In this document: piece by piece, positions 41,477 through 50,371 of the stretch
Layout of the letters: every line of letters begins with the position of its first letter
Position numbering within the stretch: position 1 is the stretch's first letter
Assembly: GCF_000143985.1 (NCBI RefSeq)
Contig: NC_014364.1
Span: forward strand, 3,224,001-3,288,000
Direction of reading: 5' to 3'
DNA: 64,000 nucleotides
Origin: Sediminispirochaeta smaragdinae DSM 11293
Lineage (GTDB): Bacteria > Spirochaetota > Spirochaetia > DSM-16054 > Sediminispirochaetaceae
Made by a program: the position numbers and the translations under genes
The notes under the pieces: generated by a model
Databases searched by the model: none
Told to the model about the DNA's origin: nothing
Seen by the model: only the letters and a program-made list of their open reading frames with translations

Positions 41477-43483
41477 ATGCTTAGCAGAATTGAAAAATTT
41501 AACATCAAGCTTTCTCGTTTTCCCGAAAAAGAGCGTCAAAAGATACTCGAGGCCGCCGCGTGGGCCAAGGCGCTTCACAAAAATCAGAAACGTGCCAGTG
41601 GTGAACCCTACTTTATTCATCCGCTGCATGTGGCGGAATTTCTGATCGATCTTGGTCTTGACCAGGAAGCGATCATAGCGGCCCTTCTTCACGATGTTCT
41701 GGAAGATACGGATATCGAACTGCCGGAGCTGCGTAAAAGATTTGGTAAGCAGATAGGAGCCCTGGTAGACGGGGTCACAAAGATATCGATTGTCAAGGCG
41801 AAGAGTAAAAGTGTCCAGGAAGCAGAAACCATCCGTAAGATGCTCTTCGCCATGACCCGGGATATCAGGGTCATTATTATTAAGCTTGCGGATAAGTATC
41901 ACAACATGAGTACCCTGGAGTATCTTTCTCCGGAAAAGCGAAAGGCGATTGCTACCGAATGCCTTGACATCTACGCCCCCCTTGCCGACCGGCTTGGAAT
42001 CAGCTGGCTCAAGGCAGAACTTGAAGATCTTGCCCTTAAACACCTTAATCCCAGTGCCTGGGAATATATCAACCAGTTTGTGGCCAGTAAGAAAACCGAA
42101 CGGGCCAATTACCTGAAAAAGATTGAACGAACCCTTTTGAAGGCAGCGGCGGCAGAAAAAATCGATATAGAGGTAATGGCAAGGGCAAAGCATCTCTACT
42201 CCATCTACCTCAAGATGAAACGTCGAAAGAAGGATATCTCCGAAATTTACGACCTCTTGGGGATCAGGATCATTTGCTCGACAACCAGCGAGTGCTACAC
42301 CCTCCTTGGGGTTGTCCACAAGCTCTGGCCACCTATCGAAGGCCGCTTCAAAGACTATATCGCCATGCCCAAGGCGAATAACTATCAGAGCCTTCATACC
42401 ACGGTAATGGGATTCGATGGTCAGCTGATCGAGATTCAAATTCGCACACGCGAGATGCACAACCTGGCGGAGTACGGAATAGCGGCCCACTGGGTTTACA
42501 AGCAGGATGGCTCACGATCGGACGCAAAAAGTATGCAGGAATTGCCTCTGATCAATAAGCTCAAGCGTTGGGACAGTAGCAAGACAAGTAGTGATTCCTT
42601 TCTCGAAGAGATCAAGGCCGATCTCCTTAAGGATTCGATCTATGTCTTCACCCCAAGAGGACATATCGTCGAGCTGCCCAAAAATGCCACGGCCATCGAC
42701 TTTGCATATCATATCCATACCGAAGTGGGCAATAAAACCGTAGGGGCAAAGGCAGACGGTCAGATTATTCCGCTTAACCAGCCGCTGAAGAATACCCAGG
42801 TCATCGAAATACTTACCAGCAATAACGCCCATCCCCATGTGAACTGGTTGAGATCTGTGCAGACCAGCAGAGCCCGGCTTAAGATACGCCATTGGCTTAA
42901 CCAGCATGAAGAGAATCTCTTCATCGATAAAAGCATCATTGCAAAGAAGGGACCGACGAAGGGAGAGGAGACGGTCCTGCAAGTTCCCGCCTCCTCGTCT
43001 GAGAAGGGAACCACCATCATCAAACAGGTTATGGACCGTGCCCGTCTTGCCTTCAAGATCGGCGATGAAAAAAACATGATGATCAGTATAGCCCACTGTT
43101 GCAGTCCCTCTCCCGGCGACGATATTGTCGGCTATGTATCACGGGGACGAGGGATCATCGTCCATAAACGGAACTGCCCGAACCTTCGCCACATCGGGGA
43201 TATCGAAGAAAGGACCATCGAGGTCGAATGGGAAGCCGCGAGTCCGAAAACCACCAGGCAATTTAAGGTTACAAGCCGCATGACCAGTGATCTCTTTTCG
43301 GAGATCGAGGGTGCCGTCAAGAAATACCAGGGTCACCTGATTGAGGGAAAACTGGAAGAGGATATGAAGGGAACCCTGTCGGGAAGATTTACCATGGAGC
43401 TGGAGGGCCGGGACGATTATAAAAAGGTGCTCAAGAGCCTTAGAACCATTCCCTCGATTATTAATATCTATCCTCTCGATTGA
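41477..43483 (+). CDS. bifunctional (p)ppGpp synthetase/hydrolase
   Basis: 668 residues, RelA/SpoT homologue. The HD hydrolase domain is intact (SGEPYFIHPLHVAEF, ALLHDVLEDTDIE). The synthetase domain has RRKKDISEIYDLLGIRII, matching the RxKD form of bifunctional enzymes, and later NYQSLHTTVMG. TGS (SIYVFTPRGHIVELPKNATAIDFAYHIHTEVG), a zinc-finger region with AHCCSPSPGDDI, and a C-terminal ACT domain follow. It is the only such gene in the window and probably the sole long RSH of the genome, as in most non-proteobacteria. It lies 6 bases after prmC. Confidence 0.95.
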   Translation: MLSRIEKFNIKLSRFPEKERQKILEAAAWAKALHKNQKRASGEPYFIHPLHVAEFLIDLGLDQEAIIAALLHDVLEDTDIELPELRKRFGKQIGALVDGVTKISIVKAKSKSVQEAETIRKMLFAMTRDIRVIIIKLADKYHNMSTLEYLSPEKRKAIATECLDIYAPLADRLGISWLKAELEDLALKHLNPSAWEYINQFVASKKTERANYLKKIERTLLKAAAAEKIDIEVMARAKHLYSIYLKMKRRKKDISEIYDLLGIRIICSTTSECYTLLGVVHKLWPPIEGRFKDYIAMPKANNYQSLHTTVMGFDGQLIEIQIRTREMHNLAEYGIAAHWVYKQDGSRSDAKSMQELPLINKLKRWDSSKTSSDSFLEEIKADLLKDSIYVFTPRGHIVELPKNATAIDFAYHIHTEVGNKTVGAKADGQIIPLNQPLKNTQVIEILTSNNAHPHVNWLRSVQTSRARLKIRHWLNQHEENLFIDKSIIAKKGPTKGEETVLQVPASSSEKGTTIIKQVMDRARLAFKIGDEKNMMISIAHCCSPSPGDDIVGYVSRGRGIIVHKRNCPNLRHIGDIEERTIEVEWEAASPKTTRQFKVTSRMTSDLFSEIEGAVKKYQGHLIEGKLEEDMKGTLSGRFTMELEGRDDYKKVLKSLRTIPSIINIYPLD

Positions 43484-43512
43484 GGTAGTGCCGCAAATAG
43501 TGGCGGTACCTC
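43483..43512. terminator. imperfect hairpin between convergent genes
   Basis: Outer stem GAGGTA/TACCTC with a partly paired GCC/GGC inner region, between the stops of the Rel gene and the facing gene. There is no clear U-run; a bidirectional transcript end is plausible only. Confidence 0.35.
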
Positions 43513-43515
43513 CCG

Positions 43516-44109
43516 TCACCCGCCGAGATATTCCGCAAGGGAACGTTCGAACTCTTCCTGATCAATCGCCCCCTTTATAAAAAGCGCAATCAATTCCTGT
43601 ATATCGGAAGGAAAATGCTCCCAGTAACGCTTTTGCCACTGTCCCATCTCTTTCTCAAGGGAACGAACCTGCCGGGAATCCATCAATCCGAGAGAATAAT
43701 CGACGAACTGACGTACCATGGTTTCGAGCATCTGGGAGGGAATCCTGTTTCCTTTGTCCGCGGCCTTGCGGGGGGAGGCTTTTTCTCTTTGCGACGAGGC
43801 AGAACTGTGGGGCATCCAGGCGGCCATCAATTCCTCGATCTGGCGCTCGGTCAATTCAGGTGCTTCAGAACGGATCATTTTTTCGACAAATTCCACTACC
43901 GTTTTTCGAATCATCTCACGGCTGCCGGCAAGCTGCTCATTCATTCCCGTGGCCATTTCCTCGGCAAGCCGCCCCGGCGCAAATCCGAAAAGTCCGTCGC
44001 CGTCGGCTCCCCGACGGCGCTCGATAGCCTTTTCGATGACTTCAAGTTCGGCAAGAGATGCGTGATTGAGTATCGCATCAACAACCTGGTACAGCTCCTC
44101 TCTTTGCAT
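43516..44109 (-). CDS. hypothetical helical protein
   Basis: 197 residues from ATG 44109 (ATAGGA site). It is mostly charged helix: ELYQVVDAILNHASLAELEVIEKAIERR at the N-terminus, a low-complexity linker rich in Ser, Lys and Arg (about 110-130), and QVRSLEKEMGQWQKRYWEHFPSDIQELIALFIKGAIDQEEFERSL at the C-terminus. No membrane segment or signal is present. It follows the MFS gene by 4 bases and is probably co-transcribed with it and ychF. I recognise no family. Confidence 0.8.
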   Translation of the reverse strand: MQREELYQVVDAILNHASLAELEVIEKAIERRRGADGDGLFGFAPGRLAEEMATGMNEQLAGSREMIRKTVVEFVEKMIRSEAPELTERQIEELMAAWMPHSSASSQREKASPRKAADKGNRIPSQMLETMVRQFVDYSLGLMDSRQVRSLEKEMGQWQKRYWEHFPSDIQELIALFIKGAIDQEEFERSLAEYLGG

Positions 44110-44113
44110 AGTC

Positions 44114-45370
44114 CTATTTTCGCACGCGTCGTTCAATTTCCGCAAGGAGCAGGAACAGCAGAGATATAAAAAGAGCAAAGCTCCCAGCCAAAGGCCAAAT
44201 CGCAGAGATCCCATGCTTCTCGATGAGAGGCCCCGCGAACAAGGGACCGAAGGCATTTCCGGCTCCCAGAAGAATCGGAAAGAAGGCGTTGAAGCGACCA
44301 CGATGGGTAATGGGGGTATGGTTTGCCACATAGACGCTTGAATGGGTAAAGGAAAGAATTTCACCAAGGGTCCAGATCACCGCACAGACCAGGATGAGAG
44401 AAAAGCTCCGGGTAATATAGAGCCCGCCGAACCCCAAACCGTATAAAAGGGCCGCAAGGGCAACGGCAATGATCGGACGCAGGTCCCGGGTAAGGGCGAC
44501 CACCCCGGTCGTCAGAAGGGTAACGGTAAGGGCATTCACCGTCATAAGCGTACCGAAGTAGACCGTACCGTTATCGGGAAAAAGTTTCAGAAGATAAAGC
44601 GGAAGGGAAAAATTCATCTGACTATAGACCATATTGAGAAAGGGCATGAGAAAAAGAAAAGCGAAAAGGAAGGGGCGTCTGAGAAGAACCACGAGGGTCG
44701 ATCCGACTTCCGAACGTTCATCGCTCTCATCCCGGTATCCGGCGCTGATTTGCTCTTCGGTGGGGCGGGATTCTGTTACCAGGAGAATGATGAAGATAAC
44801 GGAGAGGAAGGTGGTTCCGGCATCACCGAAGAAAAGCCAGGGGGCATGGTTACGATAGAGGAATCCGGCAATAAGCGGACCGACGGCAAAGCCTATGTTT
44901 GTCCCCAAATAGATAAGGCCGAAGGCGGCCTGTCGATTTTTCGGCGTAGTCAGATCCGTGGTGATGGCCTGGCTAACGGGATACACACCGCCGGAAAAAA
45001 ACTGGCTGAGAATGAGGAACCAGGGAAGCATGGGAGAATGATCTAAGAAACCGCAGGGAATAAAGCAGGCAGCGGCAGCGATCTGGCTAAAAACCAGCAC
45101 CCGTTTTCTTCCGATACTGTCGGTAAGCTTCCCGGCTATAAGACTGCCGGGGACAAAGGCAAGGGCGGCCAAAAGCAGGTAACGCCCGGCGGCCGCCTCG
45201 CCGAGGCCGAGGCGGTCGGTAAGAAAGAGTGTCATGAAGGGGTGTACGAAACTACCTATCGAATTAATGATCCTGGCGAAAAAGAGAGCGTAAACGCTTT
45301 TGGGTAAGCCACGATAGGTACGAAAGAGGGAAACAGGGAGTAGCTGGCCGGGTCTTCCGGAGAGAGCCAT
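44114..45370 (-). CDS. MFS transporter
   Basis: 418 residues with about twelve membrane helices. The MFS loop 2-3 motif is seen as GSLIAGKLTDSIGRKRVLV; the middle loop (about 190-215) is hydrophilic. The general drug/proton antiporter-like layout gives no substrate. It lies 8 bases after ychF and 4 bases before a hypothetical gene, forming a three-gene run. Confidence 0.9.
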   Translation of the reverse strand: MALSGRPGQLLPVSLFRTYRGLPKSVYALFFARIINSIGSFVHPFMTLFLTDRLGLGEAAAGRYLLLAALAFVPGSLIAGKLTDSIGRKRVLVFSQIAAAACFIPCGFLDHSPMLPWFLILSQFFSGGVYPVSQAITTDLTTPKNRQAAFGLIYLGTNIGFAVGPLIAGFLYRNHAPWLFFGDAGTTFLSVIFIILLVTESRPTEEQISAGYRDESDERSEVGSTLVVLLRRPFLFAFLFLMPFLNMVYSQMNFSLPLYLLKLFPDNGTVYFGTLMTVNALTVTLLTTGVVALTRDLRPIIAVALAALLYGLGFGGLYITRSFSLILVCAVIWTLGEILSFTHSSVYVANHTPITHRGRFNAFFPILLGAGNAFGPLFAGPLIEKHGISAIWPLAGSFALFISLLFLLLAEIERRVRK

Positions 45371-45378
45371 GGTGCGGC

Positions 45379-46488
45379 TCAGACGTTGAAACGGAAATGG
45401 ACGATGTCCCCGTCTTTGACAACGTACTCCTTTCCCTCGATACGAAGCCGACCGGCGGCCTTTACCTGCTGTTCACTTCCGAGCTCAAAAAGATCGTCAC
45501 AGTGGTATACTTCCGCCTTGATAAAGCCTTTTTCGAAATCGGTATGGATGACACCGGCGGCCTTTGGGGCGGTGTCCCCCTCGTGAAAGGTCCAGGCCCG
45601 GTCCTCATCCGCTCCTGCGGTAAAGAAGGTGCGAAGTCCCAGCATACGATAACCGGTACGAATCAAGCTGTTGAGCCCGCTTTCGGCAAGGCCTGCGGCA
45701 TCCAAAAACTCATGCTTGTCCTCTTCGCTCTCAAGGGCCGCAATTTCCGCCTCAAGCTTCCCGCAAATGACGACGACCTCGGCCCCTTCTTTCCCGGCAA
45801 TGCGCTTCACCTCTTCGACAAAGCCGTTTCCTGCAAGGAGTGCATCCTCATCGACATTGCAAACATAGACCTGGGGCTTTAGGGTAATGAGATGAAGATC
45901 CCGCATCAGCTCAAGCTCTTCATCCTTCCATTCCCGGCTCCTGGCAGGTTTCCCTTCGGTAAGCAATGCGGAGAGCTCCTCGAGGATCGGAACAAGGGCC
46001 GCTGCCCGTTTACCGGACTCGGTCCCCACCGCTTTCATCGCCTTGACGTTTTTCTCCTTTCGGCGCTCAACCGTTTCGAGATCGGCAAGGGCAAGTTCTA
46101 TATTAATGGTTTCGATATCGGAAGCCGGATTGATGGTTCCGCTGACATGGACGATATCCTCATCCTCAAAACAGCGGACCACATGGGCGATGACCCCGAC
46201 CTCTCTGATGTGGGACAGGAAGCGGTTGCCGAGCCCCTCCCCTTTACTTGCTCCGGCGACAAGCCCTGCGATGTCGACAAATTCGACAATAGCGGGAACC
46301 ACCTTCTTAGGGGGAATCAATTCGACGATGTGGTCGAGGCGCGGATCCGGGACCGATACGATGCCAACATTAGGATCGATGGTACAAAAGGGGTAGTTAG
46401 CCGCCTCGGCAGGTGCACTGGTCAGTGCAGAGAATATAGTTGATTTACCGACATTCGGCAGTCCGACAATTCCACAGTTCAATCCCAT
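45379..46488 (-). CDS. ychF: ribosome-binding ATPase YchF
   Basis: 369 residues, Obg-family P-loop protein that prefers ATP. The G1 motif is GLPNVGKSTIFSALT, with FVDIAGLVAGASKGEGLGNRFLSHIREV (switch II region) and a coiled-coil helical insert. The C-terminal TGS domain ends GDIVHFRFNV. ATG 46488 gives the conserved start MGLNCGIVGLPNVGKS; an upstream start adds no homologous residues. Confidence 0.96.
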   Translation of the reverse strand: MGLNCGIVGLPNVGKSTIFSALTSAPAEAANYPFCTIDPNVGIVSVPDPRLDHIVELIPPKKVVPAIVEFVDIAGLVAGASKGEGLGNRFLSHIREVGVIAHVVRCFEDEDIVHVSGTINPASDIETINIELALADLETVERRKEKNVKAMKAVGTESGKRAAALVPILEELSALLTEGKPARSREWKDEELELMRDLHLITLKPQVYVCNVDEDALLAGNGFVEEVKRIAGKEGAEVVVICGKLEAEIAALESEEDKHEFLDAAGLAESGLNSLIRTGYRMLGLRTFFTAGADEDRAWTFHEGDTAPKAAGVIHTDFEKGFIKAEVYHCDDLFELGSEQQVKAAGRLRIEGKEYVVKDGDIVHFRFNV

Positions 46489-46565
46489 GGCGTTTAAGCT
46501 ATCGCAAAGCGAAGGGAAATGCAAGTCCGGTGGCCACAGTCGAACCCTTGTGATAGGATGGGCTT

Positions 46566-48020
46566 ATGGCACGAAGCATCTACTGGTACGATCTTGAAAC
46601 CTTTGGAACGCATCCCCGACTCGATCGGATAGCGCAATTTGCAGGCCTGCGTACCGATGAAGCCCTGAACGAGCTTGGGGAACCCTTGGTGCTCTACTGC
46701 AAGATCACCCAGGATTATGTTCCGGATCCCAAGGCATGCCTGATTACCGGTATCACCCCGGAAGAAACCCTACGCAAGGGGCTTTCCGAGCGCCGCTTTA
46801 TCGAGCGGATCAACGAAGAATTCATGCAGCCGGGAAGCTGTGTTGCAGGCTTCAACAGCATCGCCTTTGACGACGAGTTCATCCGTGCCACCCTCTATCG
46901 TAATCTGATGGATCCCTTTCGACGGGAATGGGCGGGAGGGAACAGTCGCTGGGATCTGCTCGATGTGCTGCGGGCTGCCCGGGACCTCAGGCCCCAGGGC
47001 ATAACATGGCCCGAGGGGGAAAACGGAAGGCCGACCTTTCGCCTCGAAAAGCTGACAGAGGCCAATGCCCTTCCCCACCAGAACGCCCACGATGCCCTCT
47101 CGGACGTACGGGCGACCATTGCCATGGCACGTCTGCTCAGGGAAAAGCAGCCGAAAATCTTCTCCTACCTTTACCGGGGACGCATCAAGGACCATGCCCG
47201 GCAGCTGATCGATCTTCATAAGCGAAGGCCTTTTCTCCATACTTCGGCAATGCTCTCCAACGAATACGGATATACCTCTATCCTTGCGCCCGTAGCCCCT
47301 CATCCTGCAAACCAAAATGCGATCCTCTGTTTCGATCTCCGACAAGATCCGGAGCCCCTTATAGAACGTTCTGTGGATGAGCTTCGACGCCTGATATTCG
47401 CTCCCAGCGAGGAGCTCTCTCTGGAAGAAAGCAGAATACGCCTCATTCCCATTCATATCAACCGATCTCCGGTATTGGCCCCTCTTTCGACCCTCGATCC
47501 GGACACGGCAAAACGCCTGGGGCTCGATGTCACCCTCTGCGGTAAACGGGCGGCAAAACTTGCCGAAGCATCCCTCCTGACACAGAAAATCATGGAAGTT
47601 TTCCGAAGGGATGAGGCGGAGATACGACGCGACCCCGAGCTTGAAATTTACTCTGGAGGCTTTTTTAGCGATGCGGACCGCCAGAGAATGGAACGCTTTC
47701 GCGAACTTTCACCGGAAGCCATGTTGAAACGTCGGGGAGATTTTTACGACCGCAGGCTACCGGAGCTGGCCTGGCGTTTTGTCTGCCGAAACCATTCCGA
47801 AATCCTTGACGAAAACGAACGCAAGAAATGGAAAAGTTTTTGTGCAGGACGTCTTCTTTTCCCGCCGGAACGTCTTATTAATGATTTTGCTTTTTTTAAA
47901 CGAAAGGTAAAAGAACTCTCCGGGGATACCAATCTTCCGGCTGGAGACAAAAAAATCATCAAAAAGCTCGCCGAATGGGCGACGATCATCGAAGTAGATG
48001 TATTGAGCTACGAGGGGTGA
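46566..48020 (+). CDS. sbcB: exodeoxyribonuclease I
   Basis: 484 residues, 3'-5' single-strand DNA exonuclease of the DEDD family. ExoI is YWYDLETFGTHPRLDRIAQFAGLRTD, ExoII VAGFNSIAFDDEFIRATLYRNL, ExoIII HNAHDALSDVRATIAMARLL. The SH3-like and C-terminal helical regions are complete. It has an AGGATGGG ribosome site. The stop is followed after 10 bases by dispersed repeat B2. Confidence 0.95.
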   Translation: MARSIYWYDLETFGTHPRLDRIAQFAGLRTDEALNELGEPLVLYCKITQDYVPDPKACLITGITPEETLRKGLSERRFIERINEEFMQPGSCVAGFNSIAFDDEFIRATLYRNLMDPFRREWAGGNSRWDLLDVLRAARDLRPQGITWPEGENGRPTFRLEKLTEANALPHQNAHDALSDVRATIAMARLLREKQPKIFSYLYRGRIKDHARQLIDLHKRRPFLHTSAMLSNEYGYTSILAPVAPHPANQNAILCFDLRQDPEPLIERSVDELRRLIFAPSEELSLEESRIRLIPIHINRSPVLAPLSTLDPDTAKRLGLDVTLCGKRAAKLAEASLLTQKIMEVFRRDEAEIRRDPELEIYSGGFFSDADRQRMERFRELSPEAMLKRRGDFYDRRLPELAWRFVCRNHSEILDENERKKWKSFCAGRLLFPPERLINDFAFFKRKVKELSGDTNLPAGDKKIIKKLAEWATIIEVDVLSYEG

Positions 48021-48030
48021 TAGCTCTTTT

Positions 48031-48144
48031 GGGCGTTCCCCTCGCTCCTCGCTCGGGTCAGTCGGCTCCGGGGTCCGCTTTCGCTCCCGTCCTCGGCTCA
48101 TCGCCTCGGACCGCCTGCGGCGCCCTTCGCCTCCTTAACGCATC
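48031..48144 (+). repeat. dispersed structured repeat, subfamily B, copy B2
   Basis: 114 bases, sister of 26317-26430. The core CGCTCCCGTCCTCG is at 48082-48095, followed by CTCGGACCG and a CGCC-TGC-GGCG hairpin; it ends CTCCTTAACGCATC as B1 does. It starts 10 bases after the sbcB stop, in the same orientation as the gene. Confidence 0.88.
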
Positions 48145-48240
48145 GGTCAAGATCAGTGAATAACCAGGGGGAGTGGCCTCTACACTCATCGCCGGCATAT
48201 TTCTCTCCCCCCTCACAGCCACAGACCTGTTTATCTTCCT

Positions 48241-48274
48241 AAAAAAGCCGATGGCCGGTTTGTCACCAGCCATC
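48241..48274 (-). terminator. rho-independent terminator of the permease operon
   Basis: On the minus strand, a 10-bp stem GATGGCTGGT/ACCGGCCATC (one G-U pair; 48250-48259 with 48265-48274) and five-base loop, then six Us (A-run 48241-48246). It lies 14 bases past the permease stop. Confidence 0.88.
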
Positions 48275-48287
48275 AGGAAAGTCCGAT

Positions 48288-49475
48288 TCATGCAGTTACT
48301 ATACCAAACAGAAGCCCTGCCGTCGTAGAAAGTACTACAACGAGAAGAACATACACCAGGGTTTTTTTGGCCCCCAACTCGCCACCGATGACAAGCATTG
48401 AGGGAAGAGAGAGGGAGGGCCCTGCCAGCAGCAATGCCAGTGCCGGGCCCTGGCCCATTCCCGATCCAAGGAGGCCCTGAACAATGGGGACCTCGGTCAG
48501 GGTCGCAAAATACATGAAGGCTCCGCTTACGGCTGCAATGAGGTTCGAGGAAAGCGAATTGCCGCCGACAAGAGAGGCGACCCACTTTGTGGGTATAAGG
48601 GCATCGTGGCCCGGCCTTCCGAGCAGGAAACCTGCTATAAGAACTCCTCCGAAGAGATACGGAAGTATCTGAAGAGAAAAATCGCGGGTAGCTATTCCCC
48701 AGATGCGTATATCTTCTTTACTAAACCACCTGACGAGGGAAAAGAGCAGTAACAGAGCAAAGGCCGCCGTTATCAGATATTTATAGCGGAAGATGAGGTC
48801 CCAGGCAGTGCTGCCGCCCTTGGAGGAAGCCCAATTGACAAAGACCAGGATCCCGATCATCGAGATCATATAGACTATCATCTGTCCCAGGGTGCGCCCC
48901 TCTTTGCCCCCGTCGTAACGAAACATCCGCTCGTCGGAAAGGCGCTCCTCATCCTCCTTTCGGAAAAGCATCTGCATGATCATGCCGATAAGGATCGAGA
49001 AGAGTACCGCACCGATCATCCGTGCCACACCAATCTGCCAGCCGAAAATCTTATAGGAAAGGACAATGGCAAGAATGTTTACCGCCGGTCCGGAATAGAG
49101 AAAACTCACCGCAGGGCCTAGGCCTGCACCCTTTTTATAGATGCCTTTGAAGAGAGGCAAAACCGTGCAGGAGCATACTGCAAGGATTGCCCCGGACACA
49201 GCGGCCACACCATAGGCAACAAGCTTCGGGGCCCTTGGGCCAAGATATCGGATCACCGCCCGCTGGTTCAGAAAAACCGTTATGGCCCCGGCAATGAACA
49301 TGGCGGGAACCAAACAGAGCAAGACATGATCACGCGCGTATTCCCCCAGCATCGAAAAGGCCTCAACCAGCGCCCGGGATACCCGAAGAGAGTCAAAGGG
49401 GATAAAATAGGCGGCAAGGAAAACCCCGAAGACGAGAAACAAAGCCTTGTTCGGGCCAAGCTCTTTGTGCGCCAT
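48288..49475 (-). CDS. ArsP/DUF318-type permease
   Basis: 395 residues with about eight to ten membrane helices in two homologous halves. The family element AVCSCTVLPLFKGIYKKGAGLGPAVSFLYSGPAVNILA holds the conserved Cys pair, repeated as ATLTEVPIVQGLLGSGMGQGPALALLLAGPSLSLPSML. Relatives (ArsP) export trivalent organoarsenicals, but many members are uncharacterised. ATG 49475 has a perfect GGAGG site. It is encoded directly after a thioredoxin-like protein and under an ArsR-type regulator, a recurring trio. Confidence 0.85.
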   Translation of the reverse strand: MAHKELGPNKALFLVFGVFLAAYFIPFDSLRVSRALVEAFSMLGEYARDHVLLCLVPAMFIAGAITVFLNQRAVIRYLGPRAPKLVAYGVAAVSGAILAVCSCTVLPLFKGIYKKGAGLGPAVSFLYSGPAVNILAIVLSYKIFGWQIGVARMIGAVLFSILIGMIMQMLFRKEDEERLSDERMFRYDGGKEGRTLGQMIVYMISMIGILVFVNWASSKGGSTAWDLIFRYKYLITAAFALLLLFSLVRWFSKEDIRIWGIATRDFSLQILPYLFGGVLIAGFLLGRPGHDALIPTKWVASLVGGNSLSSNLIAAVSGAFMYFATLTEVPIVQGLLGSGMGQGPALALLLAGPSLSLPSMLVIGGELGAKKTLVYVLLVVVLSTTAGLLFGIVTA

Positions 49476-49476
49476 G

Positions 49477-49731
49477 CTATTTTCCTCCTCTCCCTGCTTC
49501 CGCACGGATAAGATCGATAATCTTCTCACTGGATAGGATCGACCCGCTGTTCTTGACGTCCCCGTCGATTGCAATCGCAGGGGTCATCATCACCCCCATC
49601 TCCATGATCTCATCAGTACTGGTGACCTTCTCGATCTCCACATCCATACCAAGTTCCGCTACGGCCTGCCGCGCGTTTGCCTCAAGGGCCTTACATTTTG
49701 GACATCCGGATCCCAAAATCTGAATTTTCAT
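49477..49731 (-). CDS. thioredoxin-like small redox protein
   Basis: 84 residues, thioredoxin_3 type: MKIQILGSGCPKCKALEANARQ has the CxxC pair near residue 10, and MMTPAIAIDGDVKNSG carries the cis-Pro. It is the first gene of the operon with the permease, whose ATG lies 1 base after its stop. An AGGTG site fits ATG 49731. Its probable role is reduction or thiol delivery for whatever the permease exports. Confidence 0.88.
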   Translation of the reverse strand: MKIQILGSGCPKCKALEANARQAVAELGMDVEIEKVTSTDEIMEMGVMMTPAIAIDGDVKNSGSILSSEKIIDLIRAEAGRGGK

Positions 49732-49760
49732 ACACACCTCCATAAGGGTTATCATTCAAT

Positions 49761-49778
49761 GTTTCAAAATTATGAAAC
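49761..49778. promoter_or_regulatory. ArsR operator 1
   Basis: GTTTCAAAATTATGAAAC, 6-bp arms around a 6-base spacer. It shares GTTTC-N8-GAAAC with operator 2 and lies between the divergent redox/permease operon and arsR. Confidence 0.65.
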
Positions 49779-49812
49779 TTTGAAAAAACAAAGTCAAGGG
49801 ATTATTGACAAA

Positions 49813-49830
49813 GTTTCCACATATGGAAAC
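49813..49830. promoter_or_regulatory. ArsR operator 2
   Basis: GTTTCCACATATGGAAAC, 7-bp arms around CATA. It directly follows a TTGACA (49805-49810), so it would sit between -35 and -10 of the arsR-type promoter: simple repression and autoregulation. Confidence 0.7.
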
Positions 49831-49851
49831 AATATCATCAGGAAAGGAAGA

Positions 49852-50172
49852 ATGATGACAGAGGAAGAAAGAGTTCGTTGCGAATTACGGGCCCATATGT
49901 TCAAAGCCCTTGCCCACCCCCTGCGGATTTTCATGTTGGAAAAGCTGAAAGAACGTCAATGGTGCGTGTGCGAGCTGGCGGAAGAGCTTGGTATGCATAA
50001 GTCGACCGTTTCCAAATACCTCACCCAATTGAAAGAAGCCGGTTTGGTGGATGATCAGAAAGAGGGAACCCTCGTCAAATATCATCTCACAGCCCCCTGT
50101 GTACTTGATCTGGCCGCATGTGCGGAAAACGCGGTCCTGCGGAACAGGAAAAAGCAGCTGGGGCTTTCGTGA
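49852..50172 (+). CDS. ArsR-family transcriptional repressor
   Basis: 106 residues from ATG 49852 (GGAAAGGAAG site). Winged-helix HTH_5: FKALAHPLRIFMLEKLKERQWCVCELAEELGMHKSTVSKYLTQLKEAGLV. Cys residues in WCVCELAEE sit where the ELCVCDL metal or arsenic motif of ArsR occurs, so thiol-reactive metalloid sensing is likely. Upstream in-frame starts would run through both operators and are rejected. Confidence 0.88.
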   Translation: MMTEEERVRCELRAHMFKALAHPLRIFMLEKLKERQWCVCELAEELGMHKSTVSKYLTQLKEAGLVDDQKEGTLVKYHLTAPCVLDLAACAENAVLRNRKKQLGLS

Positions 50173-50176
50173 TCTT

Positions 50177-50371
50177 TTATGAATCGGAACGAACTTTAGG
50201 CGATCGTTCGTAAGAGGGGCAGATGTGACCGGTGGCCCGAAAGACCACAACGCTCGGAAGCAGACGACTTTTAACACCGAATACACTGCAACTGCGGGGA
50301 AAGCGGGGGTCCCAGGTAACGGAAAAATAGCGGCAGCTGAGGCAATCGGGATGCTTCCGCCCCTCAGCCAT
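50177..50371 (-). CDS. small Cys-rich conserved protein
   Basis: 64 residues with four Cys: CLSCRYFSVTWDPRFPRSCS, then FGVKSRLLPSVVVFRATGHICPSYE. The pattern CxxCxYFxxTWDP with a late Cys is one I have seen in small uncharacterised bacterial proteins, but no function is established. ATG 50371 has a GGAGGAAGC site and overlaps the MFS gene stop by 8 bases, so it is probably coupled to it. Confidence 0.75.
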   Translation of the reverse strand: MAEGRKHPDCLSCRYFSVTWDPRFPRSCSVFGVKSRLLPSVVVFRATGHICPSYERSPKVRSDS

